The translations under genes and the position numbers were made by a program. A stretch of 64,000 nucleotides of DNA from Zygnema cylindricum. Lineage: Eukaryota; Streptophyta; Zygnematophyceae; Zygnematales; Zygnemataceae. The notes under the pieces are model-generated. The model was not told the origin of the DNA, ran no database searches, and saw nothing but the letters and a program-made list of their open reading frames with translations. Below are positions 12,696-24,496 of this stretch, piece after piece (within the stretch, counting starts at the first letter, position 1; each line of letters starts with the position of its first letter). Location: positions 191,482-255,481 of the forward strand of contig JBBHKE010002480.1 of the NCBI GenBank assembly GCA_037447655.1. The letters run 5' to 3'.

Positions 12696-13614
12696 GGGCA
12701 ATTTCCCATGTAGCCGAAACTTTAGACTTGTAACTTTGTTTTTAGCGAAGATTCTCCGTACTACTTTCAGAGCATTCCTATGTAAAGAAATGAAATCGTT
12801 ACTTTAGATTGTGACGGATGAAGACGTGGGTGTAATTTGTGACGGTTGTTGACGGCTACAAAACTCGCGACAATTGATGACGTTTACAAAATAGCGACGG
12901 TTGTAGACATCTAGTTACTTGTGACATTGTAGATGTTTAAGGTTTGTGACATTTTGACGTCACGCTCAAATTATGACAAAAATTCTATAACTTTCCGCCA
13001 TGGTTTCTCAATTTTGTTTTTTAGCCCTTTCTCACTCTACTTGCCATCAAAATACGCCAAAATATAGTCAAAAGAAATCGATTTTAGGGATCTTTTCATT
13101 TGATACCATTATTGACGTTTTTCATTGTATGAATTGTGAGATAGACGTGGTAGTGGGAGAGGGAGAGAAAGGGAGGCGCTTTCACGAACTTCGCTTTTAC
13201 AAAATGGCGTCCGTTGGTTGAGACCCCTCCACGGCCCATGTACGGAAAAAAGTGCACGGAAAAAGTCACGCACATGCTGTAAACGTGCAGTGCGTTTTTT
13301 TTTTGGTACTCCGCAACCAAAATTGTCAAAAACTTCCGACACGTGCGACAGCATCTGCCTACTCGCTCACCTCATGATAAAATCACCTCGCGAGGTGATT
13401 TTATATAAATTTTGAAGATGGGCTGGAAGGACGCGAAAGTGGGTCGAAACGCGCTAGACGACAAACTGCAGTACATATAAAGTTCCAAGGTAGTGTAACT
13501 TGTACGGTGGTAATTTCAATTTTTTGGTACGGCTGCGGATTTTCTCGTTTTTTTCTAAGTTATGGAGGAAAACGACAAAACGTAACTGTAACGTTAACAC
13601 ATGGGAAAGTGCCC
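12696..13614. mobile_element. Harbinger-like MITE (M2)
   Basis: The left end is GGGCAATTTCCCATGTAGCC and the right end, reading inward, is GGGCACTTTCCCATGTGTT; the flanks are CAA and TAA. The interior includes runs of GTGACGGTTGT-like words, a CCATGG-plus-T-rich block, a short GA tract and a perfect palindrome. It matches M1 (7455-8404) in reverse orientation. It does not encode a transposase. Confidence 0.6.
13377..13404. repeat. Perfect 28-bp palindrome
   Basis: Each arm is ATAAAATCACCTCG, meeting its exact reverse complement with no spacer. A decayed version (AAAATCACC, 7-base spacer, GGTGATTTT) sits at about 14175-14200 in the neighbouring MITE copy, and a half-site lies near 7690 in M1, so the palindrome belongs to the MITE family. 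Confidence 0.85.
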
Positions 13615-13617
13615 TAA

Positions 13618-14357
13618 CTTGGGTAAAACTTGTGACGGTCGAAGACGACTAAGAACTTGCGACAATTGGTTACGTCTACAAAAACAAGACGATTGTATAC
13701 GTTTAGTTTTATGTGACATTGAGATGTGTAATATTTTGTGAAATTGTGACATCATGCTTACTTGTGACAACGTCAATGTCACTAGATTTAAAACTTTACG
13801 CCATGGTTTTTTTACTTTGCTTTTTCATTTGCTCGTACTATATCTGCCATCAAACTATGTCCAATAGTAGCAAAAAAATATATATATTTTTAGAGCTCTT
13901 TCATTTCATATTAGTATTGTTGTGTTTCATTCTAAGAAGTGTGAGATAATAGCGATAATATGAGTGGGAGAAGGATAGGCGGCGACGGTGTAAACTTTTG
14001 CAAAATAACCATGAATGAAAGTGAAGGTTCGAGACCCTTCGAAGTTTTTTACCTACATGCGCCTCAAGGGTAGGGAAATAAAATAGACTACTCTCTCTTG
14101 TGCTTAAATTAGCACATTTTTGTGGCACATGCATGGACGTTTTATTACTCGTTGCTCAAGTGGTATTTTAACTAAAATCACCTCGACGCGGTGATTTTGG
14201 CTAAAGTTTTTTGACGAGTTGGAATCGCATAAAGATGATGCTCCGTGCATTGTGGATATTATTTTTTATTTTTTTGTTGGAAAAATACTTTCACTTTTGT
14301 GGACTGGATTTTAGAGAAAAACGACAAAAAATAGGATATTTTAACGCATGGGCACAC
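13618..14357. mobile_element. MITE M3, left-truncated tandem copy of M2
   Basis: This copy begins directly after M2 with the M-family interior (ACTTGTGACGG-like word) and runs to a right end AACGCATGGGCACACCC at 14357. Interior landmarks follow M2 in the same order. It lacks the left terminus, so it was either truncated before or by the M2 insertion. Confidence 0.5.
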
Positions 14358-14479
14358 CCTGTCTGGCATGTATTCCATCACGTGCTGTCGGTAATTCTAA
14401 GTACAAGTTTCCTAAAATTAATATTTTGACCAATGTACCATAAGGTTGTGCCGTGAAACTACACTTTGAATAACTTTTA
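14358..14479. other. Short intergenic spacer
   Basis: Spacer between MITE M3 and the R1 copy; nothing recognised. Confidence 0.3.
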
Positions 14480-15345
14480 TTGTTAATAACACTAATTCAA
14501 CGCCCCTAAGTTTTAACCCTCAAACCCTATAGTAGAATTAATTATTTTATTTTTCCTTTAAGTTAACATAGTTACTTAAATTGTTAAATGTTAATTGCAC
14601 CAATTTATGTAGTAGCTAAATAGTGGTGTACAAAATGTGCTAGTCCGCATTAAAATTGCTTTGTTTTGTACAAATGTACAAAAAACGTGTTAAACAACGA
14701 CGTCGAGATGTAAAAGTGACTGGTGTTAACAAAAGAAAGCACACTCAAATTTGATTTCAAGTAATAAATACGAGAGAAAATCAGCAGAACTTGTCCACAT
14801 GTTCAAACTTCAACAATGTGAACACACGCTATTGGGGGGATGTGTGTTCAAATTAATGTTAGATGTATAAATTAACGTTAATATTTTGTTAACATAAGAC
14901 CTTTAACCTAAAATAGAGTTAAAAATAATGCTTGTTTATTTACACTAATAATTTGTTAGCCTTAATATTGATTTGTGGTGTACCTATCGTCTACACGGGT
15001 AATTACCATGTAAACTTGTTCACATGTTGAAAATCGTGAAAGATCATTCAAGCAGGAAACACAAATGTAAAATCTATGTTCGAAGGTAGAAATTGAAAAT
15101 TTATACCAAGGTGCTAAATGTAAGATTTGTAAGTGCTTATTATGTAATTATAAGAGAGTGTTGTAGTGTTTTAAAGCCTATAGAATTCTTTCAAAGAACG
15201 TGAAGTCGATGGATGGCAAAAGAAGCGTGAGAGGACATCCTTCGATCTTTTTCCATCATCTTTTTAGAATTATGAACTCTATTTAAGAATTTGGGTCAAA
15301 ATTTGGCAGCGCCGAATTAGCGTTATGAACGCTAATAGCGATTCA
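14480..15345 (-). repeat. Dispersed repeat R1, reverse copy
   Basis: Matches R1 (5640-6143, 39.9/46.3 kb) in reverse orientation over much of its length, including a CACACTCAAATTTGATTTCA-like block and the GTTAATATTAACG-like words. The R1 end block (AACGCTAATAGCGATTCACGGTG) appears at about 15325-15345. Non-coding. Confidence 0.45.
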
Positions 15346-15349
15346 CGGT

Positions 15350-15522
15350 GTAGTTTTGTAGTCGTCTACAACTGTCACAAATTGTACCCTTTTCTACAAC
15401 CGTCACAGTTTAAAGTACCGATTTCGTTTTCGAACATGGGAATACTCTAAAAAGTACTACGGAGAATCTTCACTAAAAAACAAAGTAACAAGTCTAAGTT
15501 TCGGTTGCATGGGAGCATACCC
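15350..15522. repeat. MITE end fragment (M family)
   Basis: Matches the M1 right end in order: GTCGTCTACAACTGTCACAA, ACCGTCACA, then a terminus reading TTGCATGGGAGCATACCC. Only one end of the element is present. Confidence 0.5.
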
Positions 15523-15877
15523 TACAAATTATGAAGTGCAACTGTACGGACGACCAAAATGTTAAACTGTACGGATGACGGTACAATAATGTACGAATGA
15601 CGATTTCAAATATGAAACGATGTGACGCTCTGTACGGACAACGAAATGATACAAAACGCGGAGTCAAACGAGTACACCGTCTCTTTTTGTCACGTCTAGA
15701 TCGGACCACGTGGCAGTCTTAGAACATGCCACGTCATCCATTGACGCCGCACGTGTGAATCTGGCTCACATATCGGACGGGAAAAATGAGACACTATTTA
15801 GGGTTTCCCGTGAGATTTTTTTGTACGGATTTTCGCGAGCAGTAAACTACGCAAAATAGTAAAAGCCATTTAGCACC

Positions 15878-15881
15878 TCTC

Positions 15882-15926
<45 letters not shown>

Positions 15927-16050
15927 TACCCTCTCCCCTCCTCTCTCTTCCACTCTCCTTTTCCGTCCCTCCCTCCCCCCTCCCCTCTCGCCCCTTTCCC
16001 TTCTCCTCCTTCACCCTCGCTCCCCCTCCCCCCCCCCCCCTTTTGTGGCT
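15878..16050. repeat. (CT)n and CT-rich tract
   Basis: A (CT)n microsatellite of about 45 bases runs into C-rich and CT-rich sequence with a poly-C run near 16030-16040. The 15523-15877 sequence just before it has no recognised gene. Confidence 0.85.
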
Positions 16051-16239
16051 CTTATCCCTTGATACAACGCCGCCGTACAATCCGGAATTCGCGGGACGGA
16101 GAAAAATTATCTTCCGGATGCTGCCATCCGTACAGTTTTTTTTCGTTTTCTGATGTCTGAGAGGGTGGAAATGTCGCGGAAGCCGACGGTGGAGGAGCAG
16201 CAGAAGGATCTCATGGAATCCGTACAGGGTACAAAGGGG

Positions 16240-16525
16240 GGTTTAGGAGATGGGGTTTTTTTAAATGAGATTTTTAAAATGGGGTTTTTTTAAATGGGGT
16301 TTGTTTGAAATGGGGTTTTTTTAAATGGGATTTTTTTAAATGGGGTTATTTGGAGGGCGAGGGAGAGAGAGGGGGAGAGGGAGGGAGAGAGGGAGAGGGA
16401 GGGAGAGAGGGGGGGGAGGGGAGGAGGGGACGGGAGGGGAGGGGGAGGAAGGGGGAAGAGAGAGGAAGGAAGGGAGGGAGGGAACACTCGCCCTTTCTCC
16501 CTCTCTCTCTCTCTCTCTCCTTCCC
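16240..16525. repeat. Short GGTTTTTTTAAAT repeats and GA-rich tract
   Basis: About 16240-16345 holds five to seven tandem units resembling ATGGGGTTTTTTTAA (period 15-20). They run into a GA-rich tract (16355-16480) and a CT tract (16490-16525), again a complementary pair. Low complexity, not coding. Confidence 0.75.
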
Positions 16526-16539
16526 TCAAACCTCCCAAA

Positions 16540-17660
16540 AGTCCAAAAAAATTCAAAAACATCCCAGAAAAATCTTAAAAACGTTTTTTCTCTCCTTTTT
16601 TTTCTTTTTCAGCTCCTCGTCTCCTTCCCAAAGCCATATATTTAACCTTATAAAACCCTATGGAAAATCCAAAATAAATTAAAAATAATTCAAAATACAC
16701 TAAAAAAAAACTTAAAATAATTAAGAAAAAAATCCTAGAGTCCACGAGAAATTTTCCTAAATACCAACTTTTTTTTTTTCCAGCCTTCCATCTCTTTCCC
16801 ATAGTCACAAAAATCTCTGAAGCCAATTTTCTACCTTCAGAAACCTTCGAAAAAAATTAAAATTCCAAAAACAGATCTATGATAGTTCAAAAATTGCTCA
16901 AAAAAAAAAGAAAAGAAATCCTTAAAATCCCAGAGAAAGTTTCCTGAAAATACCCATTTTTCTTTTTTGAGTATTTTTTTTTAAGTTCTTTGTCTCCTCA
17001 TAGTCATGTATACCATAGAGATGAACATTTAAAACTTACAACGCCCCTCTAGAAAATAAAAAAAAACGTCAATAATATTTAAAAATGAACTTAAAAAAAA
17101 AGAAAAACTTTAAATTCCTTATTGAATGTAATTTCCAATGTAAAATTTCCAAAATTACCCCCTTTTTTTTTCAGCTTACATCTCGTCCCCATAGCAATAA
17201 ATACAGCAGGAGTCAATATTCAACCTTAACAATGTCCGGGAAAAAACCCCTCTGAAAACCCCAAAAAAATGGTCGAGAAAAATCACAAACTAGTTAAAAA
17301 ATGCTTGGAAAAATGAAAAAACATTCATATAAGAAAATTTCCTCAAATACCCACTCTCTGTTTTTTTTGTTTTTTTCAGCTCTCCAATCTCCTCTTCTTA
17401 GCCATAAATTTTGCAAAGGCCAAGATTCACCTTATAAAACCCTCTAGAAATCCCAAAAAAACACCCAAAAATTCAAAAAATGCTAAAAAAAATTCGGGAA
17501 AATTCAGAAAAAAAAAAAAAAAAAAAAAAAAACAAACCTTCAATTCTTGAGAAATTTTCCAAATACCCACTTTTTATTTTTTGTATTTTTCAGCTCTTTG
17601 TCTCCTCCCCAAAACGATAAATACGGCGGAGACGGATGTCCCGCACTAAAAAATGCCAAC
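16540..17660. repeat. Degenerate tandem repeat of about 200 bp
   Basis: Six diverged units can be phased on a T-tract followed by CAG or a close variant, at about 16610, 16781, 16983, 17172, 17377 and 17591 (spacings 171, 202, 189, 205 and 214). Each unit continues with a TCTTTGTCTCC-like word, then TAAAACCCTC-like, A-rich, and AAATACCCAC-like words. It reads as an old satellite with roughly nucleosome-length period. No coding potential. Confidence 0.65.
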
Positions 17661-17699
17661 GGAATTCTATAAACTATGTCTCAGAAAGAGGTTGAAATA

Positions 17700-18405
17700 T
17701 AGGTGAGGGTGGAGGGAGAGGGAGTGAAGGAGGAAAAGAGAGAGGAAGGGAGAGGGGTTAGAGAGAGGGAGAGCAAAAAAGAGAGCGAGAATTTGGATAT
17801 GAAAGAGGTTGAATTACGCGTGGGGGGTTGAGGGTGAGGGACGTAGAGGGAGAGAGAGGAAAAACGAGAAAAAGAGAGAGGGAGCCGCTTTTTAAATTGG
17901 AAAGAGGCTGAAATATAGGTGAGGGGTGGAGGGAGAGGGAGAGGAAGAGGGACGGGGAAAGGGATGGAGAAGTGAGGGAGACAGGGAGTGAGAGGGAGGG
18001 GAGGAAAAGAAAAAAGGGGGAGTTCTTACGGAATTTTATCCATTTTTTGGCAGTAAGACTAAAATGCAAGTGGGGGAGAGGGGGAAGAGATGGAGAGAGA
18101 CGGAAAGAGGAGGAAAGAAGCGAGGGTCAAAAAAAAGGAGAGGGAAAGGGAGAAAAAGGGGCTAAAAAGAGGCAGAGGGGCAGGGTGACGGGAGAGAGGA
18201 GTGGGTAAATGTGGGAGGGAGAGACTGAGAGCGAAAAGATGGAGAGAAAGTGGTAAAAATACATAGGAAATGAGCCCCCCTTCGCGCTCTCTCCCACCTC
18301 TTTTCATCTCTCTCTCTCTCTCTCTCGCTCTTTCTCACTCTTTGCCTCCCTCCCTCCCTCCCTCCGTCCCTCTCTCTTTCCTTCCCTCTTGTAACTCGGA
18401 GACTA
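17700..18405. repeat. Extended GA-rich and CT-rich low-complexity DNA
   Basis: GA-rich on the plus strand from 17700 to about 18250, including near-repeats of a GGGTGGAGGGAGAGGGA-like unit, then CT-rich from 18290 to 18390. The apparent open frames on both strands are biased Arg/Gly/Glu or Ser/Leu/Pro artefacts. Confidence 0.8.
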
Positions 18406-18689
18406 AGCCATCATCAGTTGTTAGTTCGCGATTTGTTTCCCTTTTGCCTTTTCTTTGTTCAACTTTGTCTCGTTTACCTTCTCATATAGCTTGTCAAGGT
18501 ATCTTTTCGACAAACTGAGATGAAATGACTTGGTTCGTTGTAGTAGAATAATTTTTTATCTGTGTTTTTTATCCTTGTTCTGATAATTTCACTTGTATTT
18601 GCCTTCGTTCTTCCTGTTTGCAGACGTGAATGGAGAATTATTGGTGTGGGGTTTGCGATTTGACATGATTTGCGTGTTGAACTCGTCCT

Positions 18690-19211
18690 TCAACATAATC
18701 GTGACAACTTCTTCTTTTTCCAAAAGACAATGTCTCTTTGAGCCAAAAAAATGAGTATATGTTTAAACTCCATCGACAGGGAAAGCATCAAGAGAGTTAT
18801 CTCAATGTTCATGAGGACAGTGAAGCCGACTACATCGGCTTTGACCAAGAGATTTGTGTAGCTGGAGGTGTAAGCCTCTATAGAAATGCCATCTTGATCG
18901 AGTGTCGTCGTTAACGTCTTTCCCAACGTAATATATGGTGTTATTTCCGCTAGCTTGTGTGTTGCTGCTATTGACGCGCAGATCTCTGAAGAGGTCTTGG
19001 ATCGAGTCACATTTCTGAGCTGGTTATCTACTAAACCTCGTATGAATGTGTTCTTCGCTCGGATCTCCCTCAGCCGCCTCGGCCTTCCACCTTTGAAATT
19101 GATAACTTGATTTTTTGAACATATTGAAGGCGCTAAGTGAGAAACGACAGTCATTGACGAAATGTTTTCAATCCTTGAAAACGACACATGATGTCGGAGG
19201 ACTTGCCACAA
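18690..19211 (-). pseudogene. Copia gag remnant
   Basis: A minus-strand open frame resembling a copia Gag N-terminal region: an SKTSSEICASI-like block (compare TSxExWxxL), a DGISIEAYTSSYTNLLVKA block (compare SVxEHIxxFxxLVxxL) and a following LLMLSLSMEF word (compare LLxSLPxxF). The order fits Gag of plant copia elements. It is detached from the nearby pol remnants: the plus-strand pol fragment begins just to its right in the other orientation. Assignment is moderate. Confidence 0.4.
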
Positions 19212-19253
19212 AGAAGAAAACTAGAAAACCAAAAGAAAACCAATCGGCAGTAA

Positions 19254-20335
19254 GTGGACATTCTAGATCAAAAAAAATGCAGACGGTATAATAAAAGGTA
19301 CAAAGCAAGGCTTGTAGCAAAAGGCTCCACACGAAAGGAAAGGGTTGACTACAAAAGAACGTTTGCACCAGTAGTAAAATTTATCCCTGTTAGTGCCCTT
19401 CCCGTACTTACAACAATCTTAGACATTGAGGTTGAACAAATAGAAGTCAAAATAACATTTCCGCATGGAGAGCTTGAAGAGGAGTTACTACATAAACAGC
19501 CGAAAGGTTTCGAAGGTCCGATGAATCCACACAATATTTGCAAGCTACTGGAGGCGCTTTACGGATTAAAACAAATCTCCTCAACTTTGTAGCATTAAAA
19601 TCGACGAGTTTGTGCAAAGTGAGAGATTCATTAAGTTACAACCACTCCGTCTACTGCAACGAAAAACTCAACATTATCATCGCAATCTATGTTGACGATC
19701 TCATAATATTTGGGAAAACCAAAAAAAAAGATGAAAAAGTGCTATCACAACATTTGAGGTGAAAGACCTTGGGAACTCGAGTACGTGCTTGGAATTGAAG
19801 CGATACGAGATAGAGAAAATAGAACCATTCAATTAACACAAAAAAATTTACGTAGGAGAGTTACTCACCAGGTTTCACCTTCAAGATGCTATCGGCATCT
19901 TAACTCCACTAGAACAATGCGAAAAGTTTCGAAGAACTTGGAGAACCAAAAAAAAAGCCTGTAGATGCTCCTTATCGCGAGGCACTGAAATCACTAATTT
20001 ATGCGATCAATTGTACAAAGCCAGACATCTCCACTGTCGTCAATTTTCTCAGTCGCTTTTTGCACAAATCTGGAAATCATCATTTGTCAGCAGTAAAAAG
20101 AGTGCTTCGTTACTTCAAAGAGACAACTGATCACTCAATAACTTTTAGGGGCAAGCATGAAAACATTGAAATACATGTACAGATGCAGATTGGTGAGGAG
20201 ATTTGTTTACCCGAAAGTGCTTGCCTTTGCAACATTCGAGATGGTAGTGTGAGCAAGAGTAAGAAACTTTAGAAAACCGTCGCCCAATCGACCTTCACGA
20301 TCTCTAACTGTTACGGTGCAGCCAAGTTTTCTGCC
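19254..20335 (+). pseudogene. Copia RT-RNase H remnant (element D, plus strand)
   Basis: Interrupted plus-strand frames carry, in order: YKARLVAKG (19.30 kb), TFAPVVKF, a degraded motif-A region (VEQIEVKITFPHGELEEE), LYGLKQ (19.56 kb), the catalytic YVDDLIIFGK (about 19.69 kb), the NCTKPDIS region (20.01 kb) and VKRVLRYFKE (about 20.10 kb). Several frameshifts and stops break it. Gag, protease and integrase are absent on the left; the RNase H end abuts the oppositely oriented remnant. Confidence 0.75.
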
Positions 20336-23330
20336 TCCATGGTGGATAAGATGACGGTTTTTTGCAGCTTCCTACTCTACCTGACTTTGCCATCTCCAAT
20401 ATTGCAAAGGTAACCGCTAATTGATTTCTCGGTTGGTAAATGTCCTCCCCTGTATGCATGTATTTCAATGTTGTCATGTTGGCCACCTAGGGTGAGGTAC
20501 CAAAGGCGAATGGTAGCGAAGCACTCGTTTTGCAGCTAACCAATGTTGTTTTTCGGGTTTGTGCTAGAACCGGTTGAGGAATTCGATGGCCGTGGAGATA
20601 TCTGGTCTTGTACAATTCATGGCATAAATTAAAGCTCCCACTGCTTCGCTTTAAAGAGAGCACCGACAAGCTCGTCTTGAGGCTCTCAAGTTCCTTAATG
20701 AACTTCTCGCTTAGTTCGAGTGGAGTCGAAATGTCGTTGGCATCTTGTAGTCGAAAGTTGGTGAATAATTCGCCGATGTACTTCTTATGTGTTAGCTGAT
20801 TGGTTTTGCTTTCTCTGTCTCAAGTTGCTTCTATTACGAACACATGTTCCAGCTCGCTGAGATATTTCATCTCAAAAGCTTACGATAACATTTGCTTTAC
20901 GTTTGCTATTTCTTCCTTTGTCTTCCCGAGGATCATGAGGCGGTCAACATAGGTTGCGATGGCAATGTTTAGTTTCTTGTTAACGTAGAATGAGTAATCA
21001 GACTGAATTTTTGTGAATTCTTAGGAATTCGTCGATCTTGGTGTTCCATTTCAGATCATAGAGCACTTTCGATAACTTGCTGTCCTTTTGTGGGTTGATT
21101 GGGTCTTCAAAGCCCTCGGCTGTTTCATGTGTAACTCCTTCTCAAGAACTCCATGGAAGGATGTTGTCTTTACATCTATTTGCTCTACTTCCATATCTAG
21201 TTTTGCTCCAAGTGTAAGAAGGGCTCTCACTGAGGTAAATTTTACCACTGGTGCAAACGTCTCTTTGATAGTCGATTCCTTCTTTTTGGGTGTAACCTTT
21301 GGCCACGAGTCGTGCTTTATATCTCTTGATCGTTCCGTCAGCATTTCTCTTAACTTTGAATCTCCACTTACTCTCGATTGGTTTCCTTCCTTCTTCTAAG
21401 TCCTCCAATGTCGAAGTATTTTTCTTCATGATATACGACATCTCCTTGTTGACAGTTACCTTCCACTTGGTCACTGTCTTCGCCGGCAAAGACTCCCTGG
21501 AGGGTGGGCGGTTCTTCTACTTGTACCATATCTGCAATTTCTTCCTTGGAATTTTGGTCGTCAAGTTTGGTCAGAGAATTCCTCGTGAGACTGTTTTGTG
21601 CAAGAAGTTTTGAGGTGAGTTTCTCTTGCAATGTTTTCTTTTTCGGTTTTGTTTTCTGTTCCAAAGTTTTTGTTGCATCCTCCTCAACCTCTCCTCGTTC
21701 TTGTGGGTTTTGATGTTCTGATTGCTTTTATGTCTCCTATGCTTTAAGAGTGTTGGGCACCAAAAGGGAGTCTTCAACATCGTCGTCTGTCTGCTCAGCT
21801 TTAAGAGTTTTGGGCACCAAAAGAGAGTCTTCAACATCGTCGTCTTAGTCGTCAACTGGAGGCGTTTCTCCTGAGGGTGTGCTCTCCCTCCTTGTCTCCT
21901 TGATTGACTCTTCATCGCTGAGGGACGGGTCATCATACGTGGGTGAATTTTTTATCTCCTCTCCTTGACTCCCATTGAAGCGCATCACTCGTTCGCCGAA
22001 TTAGGCATTTCTGCTAATCATGATCTTCTTCGTTTCGTTGCTCAACACCTAATAGGCTTTGCTGCTCGCATCGTAGCCGAATTATACTCCTTCTTTGGCT
22101 TTTAGGGCTAGTTTTTCTCCTTTGTTGTTGCGGTCGAAGACGCAGGCTTTGCTTCCAAACAACTTTAGATGTAAAATGTTAGGACAATGTCCATGCCATT
22201 TCTTGAATGGGATGGAGTTCTTTAATGTCTTCGCTGGGCATCTATTTTGCAGGTACACAGCTGTGTAGATTGCTTCTCCCTAGAATTCTTCTTCTGTTGC
22301 TTCTTTCGTTTCTTCTTTTGCTTCTTTTTCTTCTGTTTCTACTTCTGCTTCTTCTGCTGCAATTTTTGCTTCAGCTTTATTTCTGCTTCACCTGTTTTTT
22401 CTGCTTCTTCTTCTTCTGCCTCTTCTTCTGCTTTACCTTTTGCTTTTGCTTCGTCTTCTGCTTATATTCCTGCTTCCTTTTTCTGCTTTTTCTTCTTCTG
22501 CTGCTTTTTTCTTCTTCTGTTTCTTCTTTTCCTTCTTTTGCTGCTTTTTTTGCTTCGGGACTCGTGTTGTGAATCACCATCATGCTATTAGTCATCTCCG
22601 TCAATTCTTAAATTCGGAGGATGTATTCTCCTCCATTATCGTTCCTAAGGCATGAGATTTGTACTCGTCTCTTCTTTGCTGCAACTTTGAACATTTTGAA
22701 ATGCTCAAATACTTCGCTTTTCTTACGAAGTAGGTAGATGTGTGTCATTCTTGTGTAGTCGTCGATGAAAGTCACCATGTAACTCTTTCCACTGCATGAG
22801 GGGACCCTCGTCAGTCCCCACACACATCAAAATTTATTAGCTCGAGGGACCGGCTAGCCCTTCTCCCTCCAGTTTGAGGGAAGTGGAGTCAATAAAATTT
22901 CCCCATCTTGCATTCCTGGCACGATTCCGGTGAATCCTTCATACTAGTATTGACGAGATTGCCTTTGATTAATTTTCGCATTCCGTTGTTGTGTAGGTGA
23001 CCGAGCCTTTTGTGACATTGTAACTGATTGTAGGTTGGTTGAAGGTTGGTTAATCTGTTTTGCTCTCGATGATTTTTACTTTTATCGGTGTAGATCCTTT
23101 TTGACCTCTTTGTCTTTGTTTTCAGACAAAGGAGACCAGAAGGACCTCTCCTTCTCGGGTGGGGCGAACAAGGAATGCTATAAGAGCCTGTGACCTCGGT
23201 TTGGGTTTGAAGTTCAGTTTGGCGCTGTACTTCAATAGTACATGCTGTCCGCCCTCCTTTCTCCCCTCTACAATGGTAAGGCCTTCGCTTAGAGTTTAAT
23301 TTTGCCTCTTCTGTCATACTGAGATGATGT
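20336..23330 (-). pseudogene. Copia gag-pol remnant (element E, minus strand)
   Basis: Reading the minus strand from 23330 down: integrase zinc region (CHKRLGHLHNNGMRKL, CQECKMGKFY, about 22.89-23.04 kb), integrase core (TFIDDYTR, RNDNGGEY, 22.62-22.80 kb), later integrase blocks (AVYLQNRCPAKTLKNS, FGSKACVFDRN, 22.1-22.26 kb), an acidic linker, then RT (ESKWRFKVK, RYKARLVAKGYTQKEGIDY, 21.29-21.37 kb; VEQIDVKT at 21.17 kb) and the NCTRPDIS region at 20.6 kb. Stops and frameshifts occur throughout. The element lies tail to tail with D. Confidence 0.75.
22285..22565 (-). repeat. CTT/CTG microsatellite inside the copia integrase region
   Basis: About 280 bases of interrupted TTCTGC/TTCTT repeats encode Lys/Gln/Glu-rich peptide on the minus strand. 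Integrase sequence resumes on both sides (RNDNGGEY above, AVYLQNR below), so the tract expanded inside, and replaced part of, the integrase frame of element E. Confidence 0.7.
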
Positions 23331-23716
23331 CACTGTTTTCTGCCTGTGGGATTGAGTCAAGGTTACTTTTTGAAATTCAGAACGTAGAGTACGTTTTTGA
23401 TTTGTTTTTTTTTTTTTTTTTTGTTTTTTTTTGTTTTTTTGGGATTTGTCGACGTGGAAGACAATGTTAAGGAACAATGCGAGTGAGTTTTTTTTTTTTT
23501 TTTTTTTTGGGTGGAGGAGGATAAGAGAACACTGAGTTATTACAATTTTGAATGGATTATTCTTGTTGTTCTTTTTCTCACTTTCTATCTCTCGCTCTCT
23601 AACTCTCTCCAGCTCTCTCTCTCTACATTTCTTTCTCTACTTTTGTTTTCTGTCTGTTTGACCAAAGGTTTGACCAAGCTCAACACCGGATAGGCTTTGC
23701 AGCTCGTATCATAGCC
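23331..23716. other. T-rich non-coding DNA
   Basis: Contains two poly-T runs near 23400-23440 and 23488-23508 and short CT runs; no gene recognised. Confidence 0.4.
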
Positions 23717-24110
23717 TTAAAATACCCTCCCTCCCCTCCCTCCCTCTCTCCCTCCCTCCCTTTTTCCTTCCCCCTCTCCCTCCCTCCCCTCCCTCCCTCT
23801 CTCCCTCCATCCCTCCCTCTCCCTCTCTCCCTCCCTCCCTCCCTCCCCTCCCTCCCTCCCTCCCTCCCTCCCTCCCTCCCTCCCTCCCTCCCTCCCTCCC
23901 TCCCTTTCTCCTCCCTCCCTCGCTCCCTCCCACCCTCTCTTTCCCTCCCCGCCTCTCTCCCCCCCCCCTGCCTCTCTCTCTCTCCCCCTCCCTCTCTCTT
24001 TCCCCCTGCCTCTCTCTCTCTCCCCCTCTTTCTCTCTCCTCTCTCTCCTCCCCTCCCTCAGCCTCTCTCCCCTCTCTCGCGCTCTCTCTAACACTTTTTC
24101 TCTCTCTCCA
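23717..24110. repeat. Long (CCCT)n tract
   Basis: Nearly pure CCCT/CCCTCT tandem repeats on the plus strand, with more CT-rich sequence to 24110. The Gly/Arg/Glu-rich frames on the minus strand are compositional artefacts. Confidence 0.9.
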
Positions 24111-24496
24111 CAGGCGCGGCCAAAAAATTGCATCAAGAAGGTTTTCCGAAATCCCATAGATTCGAGCGAAATTTCACAGAAGCTTACAAAAATGAAGGGA
24201 TCAAGTGACAATATAGACCGTTTTTTGGAGAGCTTTTTCTATTTCTATTTCGGAAGCTTATTAATTATTCAAAAGGAAAAGAATGGATTATTCTGCATTA
24301 TCTCTTTTGAGAAAAAAGAAATTAAATTGACTCTCGGATCCCGATAAGCTTTTTTAGTTTTTTTATTTTTTATTTTTTTTTATTTTCATTATTATTATTA
24401 ATTTGGCCCGTTTTTTACGAAGTGAAAAACCAAATTGACTCATGGTGTGCCATACGTTTTTTTTTTTTCCTTCAGAGTATATCGTCTGTTTTTTTC

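Noticed and set aside
22207-22591. Leu/Phe/Ser-rich membrane-like proteins on the plus strand
   Set aside because: They are the antisense of a CTT/CTG microsatellite inside a copia integrase remnant.
23709-24211. Gly/Arg/Glu-rich protein on the minus strand
   Set aside because: Translation of a (CCCT)n tract; pure composition artefact. The same applies to frames at 15.85-16.08, 16.29-16.68, 17.76-18.5 and 49.3-49.9 kb.
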